Shown in pieces: positions 36,559 to 47,867 of a stretch of DNA of 58,415 bases. The DNA lies in NCBI GenBank assembly GCA_023231475.1, contig JALJEE010001240.1:1-58415 (forward strand), in the 5' to 3' direction. The first letter of the stretch is position 1, and the number at the start of each line of letters is the position of its first letter. The notes beneath the pieces were generated by a model. It was not told where the DNA came from. It saw only the letters and a program-made list of their open reading frames with translations, and searched no databases. Made by a program: the position numbers and the translations under genes. The stretch is from Seison nebaliae (Eukaryota; Rotifera; Pararotatoria; Seisonacea; Seisonidae).

Positions 36559-38001
36559 TCATAACGTATATTTATGGACAACGCTTCTAATCCATTCATT
36601 GAATCGACTGATTTTGGTATAAACTCCAAAATTGTTCGGTTTAGCACATCCCCGACCCCAGCTTACTATTCCAGCCAGTATGTAAGGTTGAGTGTTTTTC
36701 TTCTGATTCTTTCTGATTTTGGACGGAATATCAATTGGTCGATCGGTCGGCCACATCGGACAAACTAGAGGGCCTCCACTATCACCTTTACACGCATCGG
36801 CACCACCTGCTACTCGACCTGCACATAAATGGAAATCTTTTATACGATTCGGTCGATGATACTTTTTACATTCCTCCGTCGACACAACTGTTAAATCTGC
36901 GAATTTTATCGTTTTCAATGTCGCTATAATAATAGAAAGAAAATGAAGAAATTTTAAAAAAAGAAATAAAAACCGGATGAAACGATACTTTCAAACTTCT
37001 TGTCGAAAACTTTTTTGAGTAATTTAGGAATTTTATTAATTTGATAAGCTACTGTAGGAGTGTGACCAATGACGGTACAACATCTTTCATCGAAATTTGC
37101 ATTATTTGCTGGTAGTTGAATCATATCGACATAATCATTCAAAATTGCTTCAACTTTTAATTTGTTGGAATTGAATGGAATTTCTTCCGATTTAATATTC
37201 ACAACTTTCTTCTCTTTCGTCCAAACTAATTGAAAACGAGTTTTAAGAAATGTTTTAAATCGTTGCAAAATTGATGGTTTCTTTCGTTTACGAGCTAATT
37301 GAACGAGAACTATATCATTATCATTCCTCGTCAAATTGAAAGTGGCAATATTTCCCCATGCGTCATAATTCGGATGTCGAACAATTCGTCCAATATTAAA
37401 CAATTGTTCATGTCCCTCATCCACACCGATTGTTGTATCACCTAAAGAGATTTGTGAATTCTCATAATATTCTTCATCAGTAAAATATTTGAAACAATGT
37501 GCCGCTGATACGATCCATTGACGATGAATGAGACTACCTCCACAAATATGTTTCCCATTATACAAAATAGCTGCTTGCCATGGAAATCGTTTGATTCCAT
37601 CAAATCGATTTTCGTCGAATGTCAATTCTGTTTTCAAATGACCATCTTCCGTCCGTTTATATTTCCTGATGACAATAAGATCATTTCTCTTCAAATTCGT
37701 TCTTATCGTTTCACTTTTCCATTCTTTCTCTTCTCCTGATTTGTCGATTTTTGACGTTGTCTGTGAAAAAACTTTTTCCGATCTACCATTTATTATCCAA
37801 CGACCGCCAACAATTCTTTTCACTCGATTATGAAATTTTTTCCCAGCGGCACATCCTAAAAATTAATTGAAAATTTGAAAAATAAATAATTGGAAGAGAA
37901 AGATTTAATTAACTTTCAATAACGGCGATATTTGATGGTATTAGACAACTAAGGAATAATAGAATTTTTAATATTCTCTTTATTAACTTCACTATTTTCA
38001 T
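36559..38001 (-). CDS. secreted trypsin-like serine protease with insertions
   Basis: Three exons, 38001-37914, 37855-36974 and 36923-36559, 444 residues. A signal peptide ([17 protein letters not shown]) is followed by a very short propeptide with one Cys (C31) and RVKR/IVGG at 40-47, so activation is after Arg43. The triad is complete: SAAHC (His149), NDNDIVL (Asp210) and GDSGGP (Ser372). Asp366 in [10 protein letters not shown] sets trypsin-type Lys/Arg specificity. About 70 residues, highly charged, are inserted between IVGG and FPWQAA, where chymotrypsin-fold proteases have about a dozen. A second basic insertion (about 216-265) follows the Asp. The usual GWG.T is replaced by IGHTPT. RVKR fits the proprotein-convertase consensus, so furin-like activation is plausible. 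Arthropod relatives act in digestion, moulting or immunity. Confidence 0.85.
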
Positions 38002-38622
38002 ATTATTGGAAGACGGAAATGGATTGAGGAATTTGTTTTTTGGAAGTTCCTTATTGGAAATGATTGTTTTAGTAAAAGAGATTTTTTGATGAAAATTTAT
38101 AATTTCGTTTTCAACTGACTGAGAATGATCAAAATTAGAATTGCATATCTCCTTTTTATGTTACGTTGTATCTCCCAATGTTCATCGGAAATCATTCAAT
38201 GACATCAAAGAAAGAACTTGAAGAGAAAAGAATGACAATACCGGAAATTCGAAGTGAATATTAAGAGTAAATTTGACTGAATGTGACATAGCGTCTTTGA
38301 TGAAAAGACTAACAGCGATGACAATGTCGTCAATTGAAAAGGACATTATGATTCTTCACTTCTTAAGATGATCGACGGTAAAGTCGACCTCACAACAATG
38401 TTAGAGAAGAATAAAGCTGATCTATTCAAGTTTATTAGAGGCCGGAAGACGATTCTTCTTCCGTTTCGACGAACGGATAAATATTAACTGACGAGTAAAA
38501 AAAATTAGAGAATTATTTTCGTTTTGTTTCGAAATTTATTACATTGAAGAATCACGGAAATCTGACGAACATTAATGGAAAATTAGAAATTAAATTTCTT
38601 CTTCAATTTCTCATTTAAATTC
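38002..38622. other. intergenic
   Basis: Spacer between two minus-strand genes; presumed protease promoter and LBR 3' end. No gene or repeat seen. Confidence 0.5.
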
Positions 38623-40804
38623 TCAGTAAATGAGAGGGAATATACGATATCTCACCCGATTTGCATAACATTTCCAATAACATCCATATTTCTCCTCACA
38701 TATCTTTCCGTCGCGATAATCACGATTGATTAGCATCGAGGTATAATAAAAGACGTAAAACCATGGAAGTGCATATTTAACTCCTGGAAAAAAAGTTTTT
38801 TAATTTAAATTTTTTTCAAATTAAATTTTTTTGAAATCCTGCAAAAAAAGTCCAACCACAAGGGATGCTCCACGAGAGAGCCATAAGTATGTCACCCAAA
38901 TAATTGGGATGACGACAAATTCCCCACCATCCGGAAACCAACAATTTTTTATTCCATTTAGTTTCAATCGTTTCTAGATCTTGAAAAAAATCATATTATG
39001 AATTTCTTCTATTTTAAATTTTTAAAGAAAGAATTAACTGCAAAATTGAGGAGCATTTGGATTCTTTCGGAATTGATTTTTTTGATTGTTCGAGCCTCGA
39101 TATATTAGATATCCTACAACCATTAAAACGATGGCTAAGGAGAATAAGATTCGTTTTGGTGCCGGATGAACGCGGAACATAAATTGAGTTTGGAGTGAAT
39201 AAACGAAGGGAATCCAGACAAAATCTCCGAAAGCCAACATGAAACCGAAACCTTCAGCTAAGATGTCCATTGTATTCAAAACGGCTTCCTAATATTAATT
39301 ATATGATTGATAATAGAAATTTGATTTTAGAAATATATTTGAAAATACTAAACTTCATACCATAAAGTATCAAGAACGTATAAGTTCTGAAAGACGCCAA
39401 CGATGACTAGACAAGGATTGAGTTTCCCTTGATTTTGCCAATCACATACAATAAAAGCAATATTGAGAACAGCCTAATGAAATTGATGTAGAGAAAAAAG
39501 GATATAATTCTTGTTTAACCCATCCGATTAAACCAGGGCGTAATTCAGCAAAAAATTTCAAATCTAAAATTCTTGATCCGAGTCGAATTCGTGGATTCAA
39601 TTCTCGACCCATGAAAAAGTCATAAACACAATGGCCCGATTGTCCGCACGGTGATAATTCCCATGGTTGACATTGTTTCCCTCTCAAATATAGAGCGAGC
39701 GATAACAAGAAAGTGAGAAATATAGCAGAAGATATGATTCCAATGTAGTGGGCGACAATCAATTGGGAGAGATTTATCTTGAAACTGATTAGATAATATA
39801 CAAGCAGAGTAACAAAATACGCATGAATGCCGTTACAATTGTATATTAATCGTTGACGATTTCTTAACGGTTGACCTTCGATGACTCGTCCAAAGGGTAG
39901 AATGTACAGGATGACTTGGAAGAGCACCCAAAGCACAACCAAGCCCAATCCAACTTTATCTAAGAGTATTTTCCATGAAGGCAAATAATGAATTTTCGAC
40001 CATAAACTAATTTTCTATGAAAATTTATTATTTATGGAATTTTTCAATAATTAAATGGTTAACTGGATAACAACATATATTTAAGTATAACACTAATGCT
40101 GGTAAGAATATGATAAGAATAATGACACCGAACGGACCACCAAACTCCCATTGTCGTTCGTTACATAACGGCATTTCCTGTTCTAAAATTTTCCTTAATG
40201 GAATCGCATCTTTATTCATCCTTTTCGGCATATCCTTCACAGAAACTTCCTATAAGACAGTCGTCGTTAACTCAGCCTCAGATATGTGGACTATTAATTT
40301 AAACTTGTAAATTTTTCATGTTCACCGGAATTCCTCCTTTTGGGGTATTCACTACCAGAGTTTCGGATTCTGATGGTTTAGAGAGCTCTGCAACGCAATC
40401 TCTTGGAATGGGACACGGATCTGGACAACATTTGGGTTTTGAACACTTATCTGGTGGACAACTTCCGGCATTGTTATTTATTTGACCATCTGGTTTCCCG
40501 TCCTTATCATCTATCACGTTTTGACGATGATCGTAAAAGAAATTAAAAGAATTTAAACCTAATTGAATAAAATTTTTCGGAGACTGAAAAGCATAGATGA
40601 ATTATTTGATGGAGATTGAACATTGAAGAAAAATGTAACATCAACGAATTTCGGAGCGACAGCAACAATAACTCCGTTTTGGAACTGACACAAATAGGAA
40701 CCGTCATTAGCAAGAATTTTGGCTTTGTAGTACAAATCGCTACCCGGCCACTTAGCCATAACCATTTGACCAACGTCAATTTTCTTATCCATCACTTCTA
40801 CCAT
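38623..40804 (-). CDS. LBR: lamin B receptor (Tudor plus sterol C14-reductase-like)
   Basis: Eight exons: 40804-40622, 40583-40305, 40249-40064, 40014-39520, 39473-39354, 39288-39039, 38979-38857 and 38783-38623, 598 residues (human LBR 615). An N-terminal Tudor domain (about 8-58, [16 protein letters not shown]) precedes a Cys/Pro/Lys-rich nucleoplasmic linker. The multi-pass ERG4/ERG24 domain starts at about 189 ([12 protein letters not shown]). Reductase signatures are intact: [12 protein letters not shown] at about 347, [41 protein letters not shown] and the C-terminal [12 protein letters not shown] anchors B-type lamins and heterochromatin at the inner nuclear membrane. The reductase part is enzymatic in vertebrates; arthropods are sterol auxotrophs, so here its enzymatic role is doubtful. 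The first intron is only 38 bp. The Tudor head separates it from plain DHCR or TM7SF2 proteins. Confidence 0.93.
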
Positions 40805-41675
40805 TGGCTGTATAGGCGAAAGGAAAGTAGTTAGAAATGATGAAACAAAAATGAAAACTGGAAAACCTTTGAAATTTAATTTTTCGATTTATATTCCTAA
40901 ATGGAAAAAGCAAGTTTCTTTTCTCTTGAAATTAAACGAATAAAACAAAAATTAATTTGATTATAACAAATATTCTCGTTACATTGTTTATTTTATATTT
41001 TCGATTTACTTCCAATTTAACTGCCATCCATTTATTATAATACTCACCGATTTGAGAGGCTGGAGCAATTATTCTAAATTTCTTCCATTCTCCTTTCCAC
41101 TATCTGATATCCATTTTTTTCCGTATATGATAATTTATCAATGAAAATTGATAATTTTATACATCAATTTTCCCTCCAAATCTCCCAAGAAAATGGCTTT
41201 AGGATTTTTTGCTTGTAAGTGTATATGGTTAGATTTTTTTAGTTAAAACTGAATTGTCTAACTAAATCCAAATGAAGGAACCATAATATGGTCCCTACAA
41301 CTAGGCAACATGTAGGGAATTATTTTTCCATTTCCAACATTATGAAAATTGTAAAATTGACCAAATAATTAATAATAAAAAACATGAGAAACAAAATTGT
41401 ATTTCTTTTACTAAACTTACTTAATAGTACAAATTTGATGATAAATTTTACTGTAATTAATAATTTGCATTTTCTACAATTTACAATATAAACTACAAAA
41501 CATTTAAGAAATGAATCGTTTTTTTAGTGGATGAACTCTCACCAGGAACTCATGAATTTGTAAACCGTAAACAATAAATCTGATGAATTTATTTTGTATA
41601 TTTCTCTAATTCTTTTTTATTTAGAATTTTTTAACTTTAGAAATTATAGTTTGTAAAGTGAGAGACATAATTATA
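40805..41675. other. intergenic
   Basis: Spacer between LBR and the 908-residue protein gene, both on the minus strand. It contains a small potential stem (CCCTACA ... TGTAGGG, about 41292-41319) of unknown meaning. No gene seen. Confidence 0.5.
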
Positions 41676-44630
41676 TTAATCATTCCTATTCCGTTTTTTT
41701 GAAGATTGTTCGGGAGATCTTGATTCTCCCTTCGTCTGCTGATTAGTTTTACGTTGCCTAATGTTCAAATAATTTAAGAGGGGTAAACTACGAGGTCCTG
41801 GAGGTGATCGGTTCATAGGAGGTTTCCATGTACTATTTGTTACATTTGGTGATTGTTGTCGCATTGTTGGGACATCTTGTGGGGACGGCAAATTTTTTAA
41901 ATTCTCTCCAACGTTGAACTAAAATTATTCTATATTAAAGAACAAACTAATAAAATTGAAAACTGTTTTATTCCTTTGAAAATAATTTCCCCATGAGAAA
42001 AGATTCACCGGCGTTGATGAAACGTTTTGATTAGGTAATGAACTGGTTTTCTCTATAAAGGAACTTAAACAAGATATTGTTCTTTAAATAATAACTTATA
42101 CTCGTTTTACTTATTTTTTGATCGAATGATAAAACTGAAGTTTTCGACTCGGGTGTTTCTCTTGTGGTATAATAAGTATTTGGCGTTTTAACTGAGCCCA
42201 TCCGCTCAGATTTTGCATCATCATCAATCGAATAATTATGAGTTAGAATTGGACTAAATGAGACAGTTCGTTTATTAATAATTTCAGATTTGCCTTCATT
42301 GAGACTCTTCTCTTTTGATAGAATTGATTTTATGGAATCCGATCCTTCATAATATGAGGAGGGAGTTAAATAAGAACCGAAAAGTCTCTTCGATTTTTCT
42401 GTAGAATTCGATTCTCGAGGTATCTCTTCTGTACTTAATTTCTTTTCATTTACATCCTCTTTCTTACTATCATCATCTTTCTTTTTTATCATCGACGATT
42501 TCGGTTGGAGATATTGTTGTGATTTCGATTCCAGTTCAATTCCGTTACTTAATTCAACAAACCTTTCATAACTGACATCACCCAAAAATTCTTCATTAAT
42601 CATTGCTCCACTTTCTACATTTTGTGATCTCCTACGATATATTTCCATTGAAATTGGATCATTTACATTCAATTGTCCTTGTCCATAAGTATTCAATTTA
42701 TTTCTAGAAATATCTTCATCTTCGAAGGTAAATTCTCTAATGGCTTTCTTCTCAGCTTCTATGACTCGTTTGAATTCTTGAGATTTACTTTTACTTAAAT
42801 CATTTGCCAACATTTTATCATAAATATTCGAATCCGATTCGTGTACAATTAATGTCAACCGTTTATTGGAGTATCTCGTATTGAATAATTCTTCAACTGC
42901 TTCTTTTGAAATCTCATTTAAATTTTCATTTTTTACACTTAAATTCGCACTCGATTTCAACTGAGAATGTCTATAAGAATCATATTTTCATTACAAGAAA
43001 AATAGCATAAAAAATTATTCGTGGACTTAAAAGAATAAGAACTAACATTGAATATGAAAATTGAGTATTAACAGAAGAATCAACATGACTTGATGATGAA
43101 TTCATTTTAAGGGAAATCTTTATCGGCGAATCCGGCATCAAATGATTGTGTAGTGAGGAATTCTTCGAAACTTTCAACGGAGAATCTTTTGTCACTGAAT
43201 TTTTACTCCGAGAATTTTTCGGAGATAAATTATTTGTGGGAGAATCTACTGTCAGATATTCGCTTGTCTGAAAATATTTCGTCGAAGTAGTTTTTGGTGG
43301 GGGGTCGTTTTTCGAACTATCTCTCTCTGGGAACGATTTAGTGGAAAAAAAGTTTAATGGGAAAATTTTTTGTATGGAATCCCTCATTGGAGTACTTGGA
43401 TTATTTACAAACGAATCGGCCTCAATTTGTTGTTTTTTAAGTTTGTCATCATCTTCTCCTTCCCCAAAAGTTACATCACTCACAGTGATGTTGGTTGAAC
43501 GCCATTCGTTCTCTTTGCGATAATACATCTTTCCATCATAGAAGAGTTTTCGCGAATTTGGTATAGGTGAACTAGTGGAATTAGTTGAGGAATTTGATGA
43601 AGCCAAACGATTTATACTCAAAAAATGACTACTTGATTTATCTGGTTTAATATTTGGAAGATTCTTAATTTCCATTTTAAAGGAGTTATTTGGGATTTCT
43701 TCTATCAGTTCTTTTTGTGATTTATTTGAAATTTCTTCATGTGATGAATTTGATAATAATATTTTTAATTGGTCACTTACTTGTGTTTTGGTGGAGAAAA
43801 AGGATTGCTCAAATTCTCTTTGAATTATCTCGTTACTTTTCGATTTAATTCTTGGTGAATCTACAACTAATATGTTCGACGGATAAACTTCATTTTTGCT
43901 TTCTTTTTTTGAAAATAAATTATTTTCATTTTCCTTCTTATTTATATCGTGTCCATTTAATTCATCATCTTCTTTATCAGTAACTTTCGGTTTAGACTTA
44001 TCTTCCTGCAATTTTTTCGATGTAGTACCCAAAATAGGAAATAATAATATGATGAATATAAGACCGGAACTGAGATATAAGGTGGATTTGGGGACAAATG
44101 CTATTGCGAAAAGAACCCAAAAGTTAATGTTCAATAACATTCGACCAACGAAACAAAGAATGGTGAATTTAAAGGACATTTGTGAGTCGGGTAACGGAAA
44201 TTTATCTTTCCCAATTGGAATTGGAGTATCTGGAATGTGAAAGACAACTTTTCTATTCCCTAAATTATGTGATTTACGTTCGGAATATTTTCTTTCATTT
44301 TCATCTGTTCGACATTTCCCGATCATTCCCTTACAATTTTTTAATTTCTTTAATAACGGATATAAATTAATCGTTTCTGTATCAGAAAACAACTGAAAGA
44401 AAAATGATGAAAATCGTTAAAACTTTTATTCCAAATCTAACTTTGTTATGAATATTTAGAGGAAACTTCTTCTGAGATCGTTTGGATCGACCACTTAAAT
44501 TCTTCTTGTCACTTATAAGAGATTGTGTATCATACGATTCGGTTATCGTATCTCCATAATAATTAGTAAATTTCGATCTTACCATATCATCCTCATAATT
44601 CCTTCCCAAATTCTTCTTTGTTTTAGTCAT
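41676..44630 (-). CDS. 908-residue Ser/Lys-rich protein with two hydrophobic segments
   Basis: Five exons: 44630-44442, 44392-43047, 42970-42111, 42052-41964 and 41918-41676, total 2727 nt. Residues 1-135 are basic and hydrophilic. Two hydrophobic stretches follow, at about 137-163 and 168-185 (LYLSSGLIFIILLFPILG). The remaining 720 residues are disordered-looking, rich in Ser, Lys, Asn and Glu, with many Ser-Pro or Thr-Pro sites (repeated DSP.K/NLSPKNS motifs at about 410-470) and a Pro/Gln/Arg-rich end. I infer a membrane-anchored, multiply phosphorylated protein with a long soluble tail. I do not recognise the family. It is the head-to-tail neighbour of the lamin B receptor, which by itself proves nothing. 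All splice phases agree. Confidence 0.7.
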
Positions 44631-45684
44631 TCTTAATATTCGTTATTAGTAAGTAGGATTTCTATTTCTATTATAAACTATGAATTTTATCTCTCTTTCA
44701 CTAGGGCGTCACTGGTATCTATGCGATTTGTCTGAATATTTGATTCAGATGAAAAATAAAGAACATATGACAAAAATTCAAAATAAAACGAAAATTTAAC
44801 GATTAAAAATTTTTAACGTTCAATTTTATATCATACCATTTAACGGTTAACAAATTGATCCTTTGAACAATGTGAAATTAAAAAAATGGAATAACAATCG
44901 AAGATATTTTAATAATTTTTAATAACTTTTCAATTTTTTCCTTCATTATTAGATATATTATATTCCTTTAGTCAATTTACTTCTGAACACTAAAAATTTA
45001 CCAATAAAAATACTTGAAAATAAATTGAACTCTTTTTAACTTAAATCAATTCAGATGAAGAAAAAAAGTTGAAAATTCTAAAATTTATATGAATTATTCA
45101 TTTATATTATACATTAAATTTTGAAATATTATACTGCTAAATAGAAATGTGATGTAATAAGAAGGAAATTCAATTAAAAATTAAAAAAAAATTAAAAAAT
45201 TTTTAAAAATTTTAACATTTCTTTTCCTTTTAATCAATCGAATCTACCACGACAAATTCTCTACATATTCCACTTTCTATTAATTCTTTTTTGAATCAGC
45301 ATTATTTAAGTTACAGAAAATATAATTAGAGTGAAATTAGAAAATTTCTCACACTTCAAATTTCCTTCCAAATAATAGATCAATCTATAAACTTCAAATG
45401 TTTTTCTTGTGTTTAAGTTGTCCATAAATGTACCTACGAATGAACTGGTTGAAATTCGTTGACATAAGAAATGATAGAACTGTATTATAAACAAATGCAG
45501 TTGTTAGATATTGTCATGCAATTTGTAAACGGACAAAAATAAAATGTACCGACTTATTTGCCCTTTCTAATTACGTAATTATAACACATTTCTCTAATTA
45601 AACAACAATGCCAAAGTCACAATACGATTCACAATGATTATTTAAACAGTCGAAGATTGTCTATTTTTTCTCTTAGAGTTCTTT
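44631..45684. other. intergenic, divergent promoters
   Basis: Separates a minus-strand gene from a plus-strand gene, so it should hold two promoters. A minus-strand frame at 45306-45494, behind an ATAATACAG acceptor-like site, has mildly coding character (YHFLCQRISTSSFVGTFMDN) but no partner exons. Nothing else seen. Confidence 0.45.
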
Positions 45685-46604
45685 ATGAATTTTACTTCCC
45701 ATTGGTCTGACTTTTACGTAAAAATGAAAAGGAAATTTTCATCACAACCAAAAGAACCGAAAGAACCGAAAATGAAAGAGGATAATTCGAAAAATCTTGT
45801 GAAAGAAACGACGAGAGAGAAGGAAGTTGATGAAGAAAGTTCGTCGAAGAAAATGGAAGAAAAGAAGATTAAAAAGATGACGATAGTGAAATATAATATA
45901 GTTGATTTTATTTGTCCGATTTTAGACCATAAAGTGAGGATAGGTCATGGAATAACGATGCCCTGTTGTAATGATAATGTTTGTCGGTTAATCTAAATAA
46001 TTTATTTTCATAACCATTTTTTTTTAGAGCTTGTCTCTACAAATATATGTTGGTAAATATTGAAGGTGTCAGTTTGTTCGAGATGATACCATGTCCATGT
46101 TGTTTGGGTGTCATGGATTTCGAAGTGGCTCGATTATTGTTGAAAAAAAGAGACATGGAAAAACTTTTATTGAAATTATTGAAGTATTGGCAAGCAAACA
46201 ATAAAACGTTCCATTGTACTAATGCGAATTGTTCGAACTTTATTGAACTTCCTGAGACGTTAAAAGATCCAATTTATAAATGTACTCACTGTGGAATGGA
46301 GGGTTGTGTCGTTTGCGGCGTTTCGCATAACAATGAAATAACATGTGCAGAAGCAGCAGACAAAACAATACTGGCCACTCATGAATATTTTGTTCGAGAA
46401 AACTTTGATGGTAAAATTATGAAATGTCCTAAATGTAAGATTTACATAAGTAAGTTGGCTGGATGCGATTATATTCATTGTCGTTGTCAAACTGAACTTT
46501 GCTACGCCACTAAAGGATTACGAAGGGGACCAGATGGTTGTCATTGTAAATCACCATCACGCGGTTATCAAGCATGTGCTCCCGATTGCAAAGGTTGTCA
46601 TTAG
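45685..46604 (+). CDS. degenerate RBR (RING-IBR-RING) ubiquitin ligase-like protein
   Basis: Two exons, 45685-45986 and 46028-46604, 292 residues. A charged Lys/Glu-rich N terminus precedes a RING1-like region (about 75-127). There CPIL replaces the usual C..C pair and Asn stands at the normal His ligand (CCNDNVCRACL), so zinc sites are missing. The IBR (about 164-207) has a full ligand set: HC.NANC, KC.HC, GCVVC and SH...TC. RING2 (about 234-265) reads CPKCKIYISKLAGCDYIHC, with the catalytic Cys at 247, but the late ligand Cys in LCYAT is lost. RBR ligases pass ubiquitin through that catalytic Cys. Activity is plausible, though E2 recruitment by RING1 is doubtful. Confidence 0.7.
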
Positions 46605-47867
46605 GTATCTTTTATTATTCCTAATGTCCATCTAAATGATTCATGTAAATATATCGTCTTCTATCGGTCATAAAATTGACATTTAAATTATTCAATCCAC
46701 TTCAAATCTTCCTCAAAAGTTGAAAGAATCATTCGTGTCGAAAAAATAATATTTTACTCAAAATTTAATTTGTTATTATTATAATTGGTTTTTTAAACAT
46801 CGCATTATTCTTATAAACGATCTTTCAATCGGTCATCAATTTAATATCGTTAATAAAAAATTTTTCAATTTTCTTAAGTTTCTGTAAATTAAATAAATTA
46901 ATAAATAATTTAATTATAAAATCAAAATAGAATTTATTGTAAATATTTTTTTAAAGTTTCCTCAAAAATTGATTGAAAATTAAATAAAAATTAGATAAGA
47001 GAACGAATAAAAGAAGGTTAACCGAATAGAACATTTCTAAATAAATTGTTACAATTAATATGGACAGATGGCAACATTATGTAAATAGGATAGCATCTTC
47101 TTTTATCTTTCAGATAATTTCCACTTTTAATATTGGTCATTTTTATCTTAAAAATTAAATGTTTAATATATTTTAATGAAAATTTTATTATGATATGGGA
47201 AATGATATGACATAGCATATTTTCCCACGTAAGTGAGAGAGAAGAGGAGGAAGAATGAAGCTCAAAATTGATAAGTTCTATTCACATTCAGTTTATTTAG
47301 TTTTCAATTTCCTTAATATAAATATTATGTGGAAATACTAACGAATATTCACCGACTTCATCAATCAATACCAATTTATTATAAATTACCTTATTAAAAA
47401 TAATTAATTATCTTTTCAATAATTATATCTATTGATGACAATTGTAAAGATATTTCATCCACACTTCAAACGATTGATGTCACATATTGTCACAAATTAT
47501 TATATACAGTTTATTATATCATTAATTATACACTTTTTATAAAGAAAGAGAATTTTCTTCTCTATTCGATTCTATTCGAATGAAGTCGGAAGAATCTTAT
47601 TTCTGTGATTCCTATTGTTCCCTCTTTTTCGCATAAATTTCCTTTTCTTTCAATGGTCTATTTTAATTTTTACAAATCATAAAGTTTTCTACGTAAACTT
47701 ATTCATTTTCTCATGCTTATGTTATCAACAAAAGTGTAAATACTTAAAAAGTTCATTAGGAAAAAGGTTTCAAGTATTCTCTTTCGAAATATTCTCTTTA
47801 GAATTTCAAATTACTTCGCATAATTATCTCCTTCACTATTCGGTTAACGTGAATATGTGGCTTTGAT
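46605..47867. other. intergenic with a tiny uORF at its end
   Basis: A+T-rich spacer. No gene seen. At 47855-47866 an ATG-TGG-CTT-TGA mini-frame ends one base before the aminotransferase ATG and may modulate its translation if it is inside the transcript. Confidence 0.4.

Noticed and set aside
43341-44370. Plus-strand frames with hydrophobic content
   Set aside because: They are antisense shadows of the 908-residue minus-strand gene, whose splice phases all agree.
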